A stretch of DNA of 34,517 bases from Candidatus Poribacteria bacterium (GTDB taxonomy: Bacteria > Poribacteria > WGA-4E > WGA-3G). The stretch spans positions 1-34,517 of the forward strand of contig VXPE01000094.1 of assembly GCA_009839745.1 (NCBI GenBank). The letters run 5' to 3'. Of this stretch, positions 8,023 through 16,535 are shown one piece after another. The position numbers were made by a program, and so were the translations under genes. The stretch's first letter is position 1. Each line of letters starts with the position of its first letter. The notes beneath the pieces were generated by a model. The model did not search any database and was not told the DNA's origin. It saw only the letters and a program-made list of their open reading frames with translations.

Positions 8023-8472
8023 TTAGGACTTCGCTGGCTCAGTGCATTGGGGGGCTGCGCCTTCAGGAAGTGGTGGTGCGTCAACACCCGCTTTTGGGAG
8101 TGTACCAGCGAGTTCCTGTTTCCAATGCGCCACATCGCCTGCGGGTCCATAGCAGTAAACCATCTTCATCAGTGTGTCGCTGGTGTTTGTCAATTGATGG
8201 AAAACCCACGACGGAATAAAGACAGTCTGACCCGTGGAGAGGGTATGGCGTTCCTCTCCGAGGCACATTTCGCCTTTACCTTCAACGATGAAATAGATCT
8301 CTTCCTGTTCATGGTTGTGCCACGGTACTTGCCCACCATTTGGTTCTAAGACGACGAACCCCATACAGAATTCATCTATCTGAATAGGGGAGGCACCACC
8401 GACGAGATTTTTGGTGCGTCTACGAGCGGGATAGGTGCGTCCTTCAATTTCATTTAGATCTGCGATTAGCAT
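8023..8472 (-). CDS. Cupin-domain protein
   Basis: 149 residues, a single small beta-barrel cupin. Motif 1 is WHNHEQEEIYFIVEGKGE and motif 2 is GQTVFIPSWVFHQLTN, which supplies the usual His/Glu metal ligands. The proline-rich tail (AGVDAPPLPEGAAPQ) is outside the fold. The ATG at 8470-8472 has AAAGGAC about 8 nt upstream. Single-domain cupins of this kind are often sugar isomerases, dioxygenases or binding proteins; the reaction is not identifiable. It lies between a Gfo/Idh/MocA gene and ppdK on the same strand. Confidence 0.88.
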   Translation of the reverse strand: MLIADLNEIEGRTYPARRRTKNLVGGASPIQIDEFCMGFVVLEPNGGQVPWHNHEQEEIYFIVEGKGEMCLGEERHTLSTGQTVFIPSWVFHQLTNTSDTLMKMVYCYGPAGDVAHWKQELAGTLPKAGVDAPPLPEGAAPQCTEPAKS

Positions 8473-8590
8473 TATGTGTTGTCCTTTTCAATGCTGACGG
8501 CACAGGAACTGTGCCTGTTACTTCTGCCTATTCAAAAAGTTCTGCCACTTGACAAGAAAATCCGTTTAGTCCATTCCGGTGTGCGTGGAA

Positions 8591-8610
8591 GGCGCGCTTT
8601 AAAGCGCGCC
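8591..8610. repeat. Perfect 20-bp palindrome downstream of ppdK
   Basis: GGCGCGCTTTAAAGCGCGCC is a perfect 10-bp inverted repeat 15 nt after the ppdK stop. There is no T-run, so it is more like the dispersed hairpins elsewhere in this window than a standard terminator, though it may slow transcription. Confidence 0.55.
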
Positions 8611-8624
8611 TCCCTCGCTATACT

Positions 8625-11258
8625 TTAAGCGTCAGCCTCAATCACAGCCTGTGCTGCAGCGAGGCGGGCAATCGGGACCCGGAACGGGGAACACGATACA
8701 TAATCGAATTCTAATCCGTGACAGAACTTCACAGAATGCGGTTCGCCACCGTGCTCACCACAGATACCGACTTTCAGATCGGGACGCGTTGCACGCCCTT
8801 TTTCGGAACCGATTTGCAAGAGACTACCGACACCATCTTGGTCCAGAACCTGGAACGGGTCGTATTCAAGCACGCCGTTTCTGACGTAGGCATCGAGGAA
8901 TTTCGCTGCGTCGTCACGGCTCATCCCGAAGGTCGTTTGGGTGAGGTCGTTCGTCCCGTAGGAGAAAAACTCCGCTTCGGCGGCGATCTTATCAGCAGTG
9001 AGTGCTGCGCGAGGCAATTCGATCATCGTGCCGATAAGGTATTCGACGCGGGTGCCTGATTCCTTAAAGACGGTTTCAGCGGTATCCACGACGACTTCGC
9101 GCTGTAGGGATAATTCGTTGATGTGCCCAACGAGCGGGATCATAATTTCTGGCAACACAGTGATACCCCGTTTTGAGACATCAACAGCGGCTTCAAAGAT
9201 CGCGCGGGCTTGCATTTCGGTTATCTCTGGATAGACGATACCGAGCCTACATCCACGGTGTCCAAGCATCGGATTGAATTCGTGTAATTCTTCAACACGC
9301 TCACGGAGTTTTTGTGGCTCAATGTTAATTCGCGCTGCGAGCTCAAGGATTTCGGATTCGCTTTTTGGTAAGAACTCGTGAAGCGGCGGATCGAGCGTCC
9401 GGATCGTAACCGGATAGCCTGCCATCGCCTCAAAGATACCGATGAAATCTGAACGTTGATGCGGCAGCAGTTTCGCCAACGCTACTTCGCGTTCTGCTGG
9501 CTCATCAGCGAGAATCATTTCACGGATGGCATCAATTCCCGCACCGAAGAACATGTGCTCAGTCCGGCAAAGCCCAATGCCTTCTGCGCCAAATTGTCTG
9601 GCGTTTGTGGCATCTTCGGGGGTATCCGCATTCGTGCGGACACCTAACGAGCGGACTTCGTCTGCCCACTCCATAAGCGTTCCAAATTGTCCACTCAATT
9701 CGGGTTGGATGAGTGCCACCTGCCCATCGAGAACATCACCTGTGGATCCATTTAGCGTGATGTAATCCCCTTCAGCGTAGCGTTTCCCTTCGGCATAAAA
9801 TTCCAAGGCTTCTTCGTTGATAAACAGAGCAGAACAACCGGCAACACAGGATTTTCCCATACCGCGTGCGACGACGGCGGCGTGACTGGTCATACCCCCG
9901 CGTGCCGTGAGGATACCCTCTGCGGCGTCCATACCCCCGATATCCTCTGGTGATGTTTCAGTTCGGACGAGGATGACCTTTTCTCCAGCGGCGGCAAGTT
10001 CTTCGGCGTGTAGTGCGGTGAAGACAACCTTACCGACAGCAGCCCCTGGGGAGGCAGGTAAACCTTGGGCGATAACCTCAACGTCTGCCGCTGGGTCAAC
10101 GCTCGGATGCAACAGTTGATCCAAGTCGTTCGCGGGGACGCGTGTCAAAGCGGTCTGTTTATCGATCAAGCCTTCCTCAACCATCTCAACAGCGATACGG
10201 ACGGCAGCTTGACCCGTGCGTTTTCCGTTACGGGTCTGGAGCATGTAGAGCTTACTGTCTTGAATCGTAAATTCCACATCTTGCATGTCGGTATAGTGTT
10301 TCTCAAGCCGCAAACCGATATTGACTAATTCATTATAAGCCTCGGGCAAGATGTTTCTCAATTCGACGACTGGGAGTGGTGTGCGGATGCCAGCCACTAC
10401 GTCTTCGCCCTGTGCATTAATGAGAAATTCGCCATAAAATTGGTTCGCGCCGGTCGAGGGATTACGCGTGAAAGCGACTCCTGAACCGGAGGTTCCGCCC
10501 ATATTTCCGAACACCATCGCTTGGACGTTGACAGCCGTGCGTCCGAGTTCTTCAGAAATATCGTTGAGACGGCGGTAGGTAATCGCCCGTTGGTTTCCAG
10601 AGGATTCAAAGACGGCGTCCCGTGCCATGTCTAATTGCTTGCGGGGTTCATCAGGAAAATCGTTACCTGTGTGCTGTTTGACAGCGTTCTTGAATTCCTG
10701 AACGAGTTCCACTAAATCATCGGCTTCTAATTCGGTATCTAATGTAACACCTTTCGCCTTTTTCTTTTCTTCAAGTAGATGCTCAAACTCGTCGTGATCG
10801 ACATTAAGGACAACATTTCCGAACATCTGGACGAACCGTCGGTATGAATCGTAAGCAAAACGTTCGTTTTCAGATCTGGCGATAAGTCCCTTAACGGCAT
10901 CGTCATTTAAGCCGAGGTTAAGAATCGTGTCCATCATACCGGGCATTGAGACGGCGGCACCAGAACGGACAGAGAGCAAGAGTGGATTTTCGGTATCACC
11001 GAACTTCGCGCCGAGCGCGGCTTCTAATTTCGCAAGATTTTCATCGATCTGTGCGTCAAGTTCGGCGGGGTACTGTTTATCGTTTTCGTAGTATAATTTA
11101 CAAACCTCAGTGGAGATGGTGAAACCGGGGGGAACGGGTATACCGAGATTGCTCATCTCTGCGAGATTCGCCCCTTTGCCGCCGAGCAGCATGCGCATTG
11201 TGGCGTTGCCATCACTTTCACCGCCTCCAAAGAAGTAGACATACTTCGGTTGTGACAT
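8625..11258 (-). CDS. ppdK: Pyruvate, phosphate dikinase
   Basis: 877 residues, the normal length. The enzyme interconverts pyruvate + ATP + Pi with PEP + AMP + PPi in central carbon metabolism. The N-terminal ATP-grasp domain begins with [20 protein letters not shown] and [10 protein letters not shown]. The mobile phosphohistidine domain has [16 protein letters not shown] with the catalytic His near residue 455. The C-terminal TIM barrel binds pyruvate/PEP and ends with [10 protein letters not shown] (catalytic Cys) and [17 protein letters not shown] start at the ATG at 11256-11258, since AGGAGG (11265-11270) sits 6 nt upstream; the TTG just before it is less likely. It appears to be a single gene. 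Confidence 0.97.
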   Translation of the reverse strand: MSQPKYVYFFGGGESDGNATMRMLLGGKGANLAEMSNLGIPVPPGFTISTEVCKLYYENDKQYPAELDAQIDENLAKLEAALGAKFGDTENPLLLSVRSGAAVSMPGMMDTILNLGLNDDAVKGLIARSENERFAYDSYRRFVQMFGNVVLNVDHDEFEHLLEEKKKAKGVTLDTELEADDLVELVQEFKNAVKQHTGNDFPDEPRKQLDMARDAVFESSGNQRAITYRRLNDISEELGRTAVNVQAMVFGNMGGTSGSGVAFTRNPSTGANQFYGEFLINAQGEDVVAGIRTPLPVVELRNILPEAYNELVNIGLRLEKHYTDMQDVEFTIQDSKLYMLQTRNGKRTGQAAVRIAVEMVEEGLIDKQTALTRVPANDLDQLLHPSVDPAADVEVIAQGLPASPGAAVGKVVFTALHAEELAAAGEKVILVRTETSPEDIGGMDAAEGILTARGGMTSHAAVVARGMGKSCVAGCSALFINEEALEFYAEGKRYAEGDYITLNGSTGDVLDGQVALIQPELSGQFGTLMEWADEVRSLGVRTNADTPEDATNARQFGAEGIGLCRTEHMFFGAGIDAIREMILADEPAEREVALAKLLPHQRSDFIGIFEAMAGYPVTIRTLDPPLHEFLPKSESEILELAARINIEPQKLRERVEELHEFNPMLGHRGCRLGIVYPEITEMQARAIFEAAVDVSKRGITVLPEIMIPLVGHINELSLQREVVVDTAETVFKESGTRVEYLIGTMIELPRAALTADKIAAEAEFFSYGTNDLTQTTFGMSRDDAAKFLDAYVRNGVLEYDPFQVLDQDGVGSLLQIGSEKGRATRPDLKVGICGEHGGEPHSVKFCHGLEFDYVSCSPFRVPIARLAAAQAVIEADA

Positions 11259-11315
11259 CAAAAGCCTCCTATTATTAGTTGTCAGTTATCGGTTGTCAGT
11301 GAATCAGAAAGTTTG

Positions 11316-11397
11316 CAAGTGTGCTAAAGTTAGGAAGATAAAAAAGTTTTGAAGTGTACTAAAGTTTGCAAGTGCCTAAAGTTGTAAAAGGCACTTG
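11316..11397. repeat. Degenerate direct repeats plus a hairpin
   Basis: Three imperfect 16-17-base copies of a CAAGTGTGCTAAAGTT unit occur (from 11316, 11351 and 11368). The last copy also forms a hairpin, CAAGTGCC (11369-11376) with GGCACTTG (11390-11397). A related CGTGCTAAAGTATG word occurs near 20267. The repeats lie in the gap between pafA and ppdK. Confidence 0.45.
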
Positions 11398-11450
11398 GAT
11401 GGTCAAACATCTCTTGAAACTTTACAGACTTATTGAAGACCGACAACTAT

Positions 11451-12809
11451 TTAGATTGAATAAATTGTTCGACTTGCTTCGTCAAATTCGGGTTTAAAAG
11501 GATCTGTTGAGAGGTAAAGGATCTGATACGGTTCATAAAGTTGAATGTAGCTCCAATTGACACCGCAGAGGACTTTTCCCTCGTTAACTTTCTTGATAAA
11601 TTTTCCTCGAAATTTCGCTCGCGTCCGTTCAGGTGGAAATTGCTCAGCGTGGCGAATCTGTTCATCTCTAACGATTCGCTCGGTTTCTGATCGGTTTTCA
11701 AGGGCGTAGTAGAGACTTTCGCCCTGACGCACGTTGTGGTATTTTAAATCTAAGTGTTTTACCTGTGGGGCATCCCATTCAAGTCCACGCTTTGTGAGGT
11801 AGGTCTGCAGCCACTTCCACTTAATGACCCAGTCCAATTCTCTGTCCAACTGCATCGGATCGCTTTCCAAGCAGGTCAGGACATACTCCCAGCGTGCCAT
11901 TATTTGATTCGTTGTTGAATCGGATTCGGCTTGTTCCAGATATCGCTTTGCGCATTCTAAGTATTGCCACTGTAGTTCAACAGCAGTGAGTCGCTTTCCA
12001 TTTTGGAGTTCGATGGGGTGTGTACATGTAATATCGTCGGAAATATCACGAATCGCTTTGACAGGATTGCGGAGTGCGAAGCGCTGCTCAATGAAGTTAT
12101 CTTCAATCATGCGGAGGATAATACCGGTTGTCCCTACCTTCAAAAAAGTCGAAAACTCGGACATATTGGAATCTCCGACGATGACGTGTAGGCGTCTGTA
12201 CTTTTCTCGGTCGGCATGGGGTTCATCGCGTGTGTTGATAATCCCGCGTGCCGTTGTTGTGCCGATGGAAATTTCCTCTCGGATGTGTTCGGCACGTTGC
12301 GAAATTGCGTAGTAACCCCGATAACTCGGTTTGATTTTTCCCGCACCTGCGAAAACCTGTCGAGTTACAAAGAAGGGGATCAACTGCGATGCCAATTGAC
12401 GGAAATCCACATGTCGTTCCATCAAATAATTTTCGTGGCATCCATAAGTATTTCCGGGGGTATCCAAATTATTTTTAAAGATAGAAATCTTTCCATAGAA
12501 CCCGTCGTTGCGCATGCTCCGTTCCGCAGTGCTGGCGAGTCGTGTGATAATGCGTTCACCGGCTTTATCGTGAGCGACGAGTTCAGTAACATCATCGCAT
12601 TCAGGGGTCGCGTATTCCGGGTGGCATCCGATGTCTTGGTAGAACCTGGCACCGTTTTCCAGGAAGACATCGGGATACATTCTCCCAGCGACGATTTCAC
12701 GGAAGAGGTACATCACGACGTTCTGAACGGTGAGGGTCTTTCTACGCGGGGCATCAGGGGTCCAGATGATCCCGAATTCGGTTTCTAATCCGTAAATTCT
12801 ACGTTTCAT
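11451..12809 (-). CDS. pafA: Pup-protein ligase PafA
   Basis: 452 residues. PafA activates the C-terminal glutamate of deamidated Pup with ATP and links it to substrate lysines. It belongs to the glutamine-synthetase-like carboxylate-amine ligase fold. It starts KRRIYGLETEFGIIW, as PafA does. It has NGARFYQDIGCHPEYATPEC with the presumed catalytic Asp, FKNNLDTPGNTYGCHENYL, NTRDEPHADREKYRRLHVI and VGDSNMSE. The tail YLSTDPFKPEFDEASRTI matches the PafA end. It lacks the Dop-specific WDYE-type insertion near residue 50, which separates it from the dop gene at 16536-18050. The ATG at 12807-12809 has AAGG 11 nt upstream, an unusually long spacing shared with dop. It is the last gene of the proteasome cluster. 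Confidence 0.96.
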   Translation of the reverse strand: MKRRIYGLETEFGIIWTPDAPRRKTLTVQNVVMYLFREIVAGRMYPDVFLENGARFYQDIGCHPEYATPECDDVTELVAHDKAGERIITRLASTAERSMRNDGFYGKISIFKNNLDTPGNTYGCHENYLMERHVDFRQLASQLIPFFVTRQVFAGAGKIKPSYRGYYAISQRAEHIREEISIGTTTARGIINTRDEPHADREKYRRLHVIVGDSNMSEFSTFLKVGTTGIILRMIEDNFIEQRFALRNPVKAIRDISDDITCTHPIELQNGKRLTAVELQWQYLECAKRYLEQAESDSTTNQIMARWEYVLTCLESDPMQLDRELDWVIKWKWLQTYLTKRGLEWDAPQVKHLDLKYHNVRQGESLYYALENRSETERIVRDEQIRHAEQFPPERTRAKFRGKFIKKVNEGKVLCGVNWSYIQLYEPYQILYLSTDPFKPEFDEASRTIYSI

Positions 12810-12873
12810 TTTTTTATTTACCTTGCGGTTCAGTCAGGCAGTTTTTTTCAAGAACGATCCGTTCTGTATATCC

Positions 12874-12893
12874 GCCCGGCGCGTTGCTTGGGC
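12874..12893 (-). promoter_or_regulatory. Hairpin in pafA leader, shared with dop leader
   Basis: GCCC (12874-12877) and GGGC (12890-12893) lie 65 nt upstream of the pafA start. On the minus strand the flanks CCAAAGATCGTAAGCCC and GGGCGGATA, and CCGCAAGGTAAA just before the ATG, resemble the dop leader at the same positions. The base pairs differ from those of dop but the stem is kept. Confidence 0.45.
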
Positions 12894-12935
12894 TTACGAT
12901 CTTTGGACCCTGCGCATAGCCTCACAGCAAAAAAA

Positions 12936-13655
12936 TCAGGAGAACAACCTTGCCACCTCATCAGTAGAGAGTCGTCGAAATTTTCGGCGTCCGGCGGTTC
13001 GTTCAAGACATGCCACTTCTATGGTTTCGGGGGTGATTTCATAGTCATCTTCGCTATCGGTTTCAACGGTTTGAAAGGTCTCTGTTACCAATCGGAGTGC
13101 GGCTGACATTTCTAAACCATCTGTATACTTCTGTTCCAAAATTTCTGTGATCGTTGTGGCACGTCCGCCAATAACAGCGTACTTCTCCTCTTCGGAATAG
13201 ATACCATCAAATGCAATATGGTAAATCTGATTTCGCTGCGTCCCGGAATTTGTTGAGGCATCGGGGATTCCTATCTCACAGACAAGGAGTTCGATCTCCA
13301 AGGGTTTCGCGTCCCAGGCTTGTGCGACGGCTCCCATGTGCTGTGAATAGAGGTTCGTCAACCATTTCGCGGTAACATCTTCACGGTAGTAGCGAAAACC
13401 TTTAATTTCTGATTCGCGAATGCCAGCGACGCGTAATGCCTCGTATTCAGCGATTCTACCTGCCGCCGCGAGCGCAATCCTGTCATAAATTTCGGCAATC
13501 TTAAAGGTCGTTTTGCGTGGATTTTCGGCAACCATCAGGAGCCCATCCCGGAATTCTAAGACGACGACCTCTTTCGCCTGGGCGATGCCGCTACGGACGA
13601 AATCCTCTTTATCCTGACGGATTTGTTCCGGTGAAACATAATAAGGTGTGGACAT
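12936..13655 (-). CDS. prcA: Proteasome subunit alpha
   Basis: 239 residues. It forms the outer, non-catalytic rings of the 20S proteasome and gates entry. The N-terminus STPYYVSPEQIRQDKEDFVR matches the PrcA pattern (xPYxxSPEQ), with KGIARAK-like RSGIAQAKEVVVL, then VAENPRKTTFKIAEIYDRIALAAAGRIAEY and RYYREDVTAKWLTNLYSQ. It has no N-terminal Thr nucleophile, as expected. The ATG is at 13653-13655 with only a weak AAAGAT upstream, about 105 nt after prcB. pafA follows downstream. Confidence 0.95.
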   Translation of the reverse strand: MSTPYYVSPEQIRQDKEDFVRSGIAQAKEVVVLEFRDGLLMVAENPRKTTFKIAEIYDRIALAAAGRIAEYEALRVAGIRESEIKGFRYYREDVTAKWLTNLYSQHMGAVAQAWDAKPLEIELLVCEIGIPDASTNSGTQRNQIYHIAFDGIYSEEEKYAVIGGRATTITEILEQKYTDGLEMSAALRLVTETFQTVETDSEDDYEITPETIEVACLERTAGRRKFRRLSTDEVARLFS

Positions 13656-13760
13656 ATCTGTATCTTTCAGATTCCAAGGAGCAAAGACGAACGCGGAGGT
13701 CTCGTTACACGTGGAGATCGGGTTTCCCGGTCAATCCGTGTTCTGAGGTTCCTGCGTTCC

Positions 13761-14558
13761 CTACGTGAGGCGCGATATGAGGTCCCGGTAGAGTGCTTCT
13801 ACGGTAGTCTCAGGAATCTCGGCGACTCCTTCTTCAGTAATAGTGTAAAGCGTTGGGAAAATTTTCCGGATGAGATCAGGACCGCCTGTTGCGATATCTT
13901 CATCGGCAGCGTCCCAAAGTGCTTCCGCGACAATCTCTAATGCCGCTTGACGCGAAATCTCTGGCGTGTACCGTTTTTTTAGGGTTGTACGGGCATCCTT
14001 ACCACCGGAACCGATTGCGTAATAGGTGTCTTCCTCGTAACGACCCCCGATAGCATCGTATTTAAAAATTCTACCGCGTTGCCGTTTCAGATCATAACCG
14101 GCGAAGAGTGGCAAGACAATTAAGCCCTGCATGGCAAGCGCTAAGTTAGAGCGGACCAAGTGTGAAAGGAAATTGGCTTGCCCTTCAAGACTGAGGCTCA
14201 TCCCTTCTGTCTTTTCGTAAAATTCGACCTCAACTTGGAAGAGTTTTGCCATCTCAATACAGGGACCAGCGGCACCCGCAACAGCGATTGCCGAGTGCCG
14301 ATCCACTGGATAGACTTTCTGAATTCGCCGCTCGCCGACCTGATACCCTTCTGTTGCCTGCCGGTCACCAGCCATAATGACACCAGCATTATAAACAACC
14401 GCTAAAACGGTGGTGCCTTCGTAAGAACGCAATGATGACTCGGATATGTGAGCACTTGAAACGGCATCAGACGCATCGGACATCGCCAATAATTCAGGAT
14501 GGCGACGCTTGAGGATTTGGAGAAAGTCAGAAGTGCCATAATCATCGAGGTCAAGCAC
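13761..14558 (-). CDS. prcB: Proteasome subunit beta
   Basis: 265 residues. It is the catalytic N-terminal-nucleophile protease subunit. A 48-residue propeptide ends at YEG, and cleavage would expose Thr49 of TTVLAVVY. In mature numbering, Asp17 (MAGDRQ) and Lys33 (IQKVY) are in place, so the active site is complete. The GTG start at 14556-14558 lies 2 nt after the pup stop. Its Shine-Dalgarno (GAGGAGG, 14569-14575) overlaps the end of pup, implying translational coupling. Alpha and beta genes in this order next to pup match the actinobacterial arrangement. Confidence 0.96.
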   Translation of the reverse strand: MLDLDDYGTSDFLQILKRRHPELLAMSDASDAVSSAHISESSLRSYEGTTVLAVVYNAGVIMAGDRQATEGYQVGERRIQKVYPVDRHSAIAVAGAAGPCIEMAKLFQVEVEFYEKTEGMSLSLEGQANFLSHLVRSNLALAMQGLIVLPLFAGYDLKRQRGRIFKYDAIGGRYEEDTYYAIGSGGKDARTTLKKRYTPEISRQAALEIVAEALWDAADEDIATGGPDLIRKIFPTLYTITEEGVAEIPETTVEALYRDLISRLT

Positions 14559-14560
14559 TC

Positions 14561-14758
14561 CTACTGCCCTCCTCGTTGGATATAGTTTTCGACAAATGCC
14601 TGTGAATCTTCCTCCAGGATTTCATCGATTTCGTCAAGAAGTGAGTCTAAGTCTTCGACGAACTCCTCGTCCATTTCGCTTGATTTGACATTCAGTTCAA
14701 TCTCTTCGGTTTCATCGACAGGATGATTGACCTGTTCCTGTTGTTTTTCAGTCGACAT
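14561..14758 (-). CDS. pup: Prokaryotic ubiquitin-like protein Pup
   Basis: 65 residues, very acidic (runs such as EMDEEFVEDLDSLLDEIDE), mostly disordered and helical as in the family. It ends in ENYIQRGGQ. The terminal Gln means Pup must be deamidated by Dop to Glu before PafA can conjugate it. The helical region 25-52 would be the part captured by the ARC coiled coils. The ATG at 14756-14758 has AAGGAG about 7 nt upstream. It sits directly before prcB. Upstream, a restriction-modification pair separates it from dop. Confidence 0.97.
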   Translation of the reverse strand: MSTEKQQEQVNHPVDETEEIELNVKSSEMDEEFVEDLDSLLDEIDEILEEDSQAFVENYIQRGGQ

Positions 14759-14859
14759 GGTTTTCTCCTTTTATAGTTACGCAATAAATGGTTTTGGAAT
14801 TGAGAAATGTAAGAGACCTATATATTTAATTGTGCTAAAAATGTTTTTCATGAAACTAT

Positions 14860-15621
14860 TTATGAAACTGAATCCGGCTCATCGTTATATTTTATTGTCG
14901 TAATAGGGGTTAACATCTCAGACAATGACTGGCACTTCATTTTTATTTGGATGTTGTTACCACCGTGAGCCAAATCATCTTTAGAATGTTTTTCACGTGG
15001 CCCATTACCGCCTTTCCTTTGAATTGTAAAACATGAATGTAAAGAAATGACCCCCCTGGGCGTGATTTCGACATTTATTGATTTTCTTAAAAATTCCAGT
15101 AGTTCCTCCATTTTATAGACCCAAATAATCTGAGCGTCCGATTTAATTAATACAAAAAGTTTGGGAGAATTCTCACCCTGTAAACTGTATTTTAGAATAT
15201 CAAAGGCTTTGTTATAGTTTAGTTCGCGAAGAATAAAATCAGTGTCCTCATTACTAATCCAGTTTGTTCTGGAGTTTCTTGCCTTTCTGATCGTTGATTT
15301 TTCTAAAACTTGTTTAAAGTTATCCGAGAGACCGAAGCGGGCTACAAAGGCTTCAATTTTCATGCGTGTAACTTGATTAAACCCTGTCCCTTTAAATGAC
15401 TTGATACTTGCTTTAAAATTGTGACCTTCTGTTGTGTGAATAAACACATCAGATTTTTTTCCATACTGTCCTTCACGTATCACGAACTCTATTTCTTGGT
15501 TTTCCGGAACAAGTTCTGAAAACGCCTCAGCAATTTTTTTAATATTTTGTGGGTCTTTGGCTATCTCGCGAGAAAATAAGTTTTCATAATATGTCCCTTG
15601 AGCTGCATTTTGGTTTGTCAT
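14860..15621 (-). CDS. Probable type II restriction endonuclease (PD-(D/E)xK-like)
   Basis: 253 residues with no close family I can name. The assignment rests on two facts. It starts 12 nt after an adenine DNA methyltransferase on the same strand. It also contains EFVIREGQYGKKSDVFI followed by NFKASIKSFKG, which fits a PD-(D/E)xK nuclease core (Asp in SDV, then S-I-K where E-x-K is usual). The middle is basic (RKARNSRTNW), suitable for DNA contact. The sequence is clearly AT-richer than its neighbours, suggesting horizontal acquisition. It could instead be another methyltransferase-linked protein. About 100 AT-rich bases separate its end from pup. Confidence 0.65.
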   Translation of the reverse strand: MTNQNAAQGTYYENLFSREIAKDPQNIKKIAEAFSELVPENQEIEFVIREGQYGKKSDVFIHTTEGHNFKASIKSFKGTGFNQVTRMKIEAFVARFGLSDNFKQVLEKSTIRKARNSRTNWISNEDTDFILRELNYNKAFDILKYSLQGENSPKLFVLIKSDAQIIWVYKMEELLEFLRKSINVEITPRGVISLHSCFTIQRKGGNGPREKHSKDDLAHGGNNIQIKMKCQSLSEMLTPITTIKYNDEPDSVS

Positions 15622-15633
15622 TCACTTACCCTA

Positions 15634-16503
15634 TTAATAATTAAAAGCGATCATTTCTCGGCTTTTATTTTGCGTAAAATACTGCAATGACCTCATCAAA
15701 GTAATTGGTCGAACTGTGTAGGATTCAGGAAGGTCAAATATATTCGGGTGATTTTGTTCGGATAAGACGACTTTATTTCTTAATTCAATTGTTCTTAAAA
15801 ACTGATTGAACTCACCTAAATCGAGAACGCCATTATAATGCCCATTGGTATTATTGAAATAGGGAGGGTCAAGATATAAAAAGGAGTTATCGACACAAGC
15901 GAACTCTTTATAATCCTCGTTCATTATGGTTAAGTTTTGAAGGGTTTTACTTAAATTCAACAATGAATCAAGATTTACTTTAGGACATGAGCTGCCTTTT
16001 CTGATAGGCGAATTGAATTTGTTGCTTGAATTGAATCTGATTTTCCCTGAAAACGCGTTCTTCGCAAGGTAAAGGAAGTTCGCCGCCCCCTCCACCCCAT
16101 TTTCTAAACATAGATTCCTGACTTGGTAATAATACTCAGTAGAAGAATTATTGTAATGTTCGTTATACAGTTCCCATAACCGCATTGGAGATGTTTGGAC
16201 GTGCCGTATGAGGTTCACAACGATAGGGTTATTGTCGTTATAGGTAACGCGATGAGATCCAAACCGATTGCACGCATAAAGAGAGAATGCCCCTCCTCCT
16301 CCAAATATATCATAAATACGACAGGCAAGGTTATCAGGTATTATTTTATCAAAAATATCTTTGAAACCTGCTTTACAACCAATGTAGGGAATTATCTTTA
16401 GATTCGCACGCTTGTTTTTTACAACAAACTCGGATTGCTGTCCACTCGCCCAGTCTGTATTTATTTCATCCATTCTACCTTTGTCTATATTTGGATTTAT
16501 CAT
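15634..16503 (-). CDS. D12-class N6-adenine DNA methyltransferase (Dam-like)
   Basis: 289 residues. It should transfer a methyl group from SAM to adenine N6. The motifs run in Dam-type order: motif X (IIPYIGCKAGFKDIF), motif I with the SAM-binding loop (YDIFGGGGAFSL), and motif IV DPPY in FLYLDPPYFNN, then VVLSEQ. The recognition sequence cannot be read. The ATG at 16501-16503 has GAAGGGA about 6-7 nt upstream and follows the dop stop by 32 nt. It pairs with the endonuclease at 14860-15621. Its base composition is AT-rich compared with dop and pup on either side, consistent with insertion into an existing operon. Confidence 0.92.
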   Translation of the reverse strand: MINPNIDKGRMDEINTDWASGQQSEFVVKNKRANLKIIPYIGCKAGFKDIFDKIIPDNLACRIYDIFGGGGAFSLYACNRFGSHRVTYNDNNPIVVNLIRHVQTSPMRLWELYNEHYNNSSTEYYYQVRNLCLENGVEGAANFLYLAKNAFSGKIRFNSSNKFNSPIRKGSSCPKVNLDSLLNLSKTLQNLTIMNEDYKEFACVDNSFLYLDPPYFNNTNGHYNGVLDLGEFNQFLRTIELRNKVVLSEQNHPNIFDLPESYTVRPITLMRSLQYFTQNKSREMIAFNY

Positions 16504-16535
16504 ACGTATTCCCTTCTATTGATGAAAACCTACGG

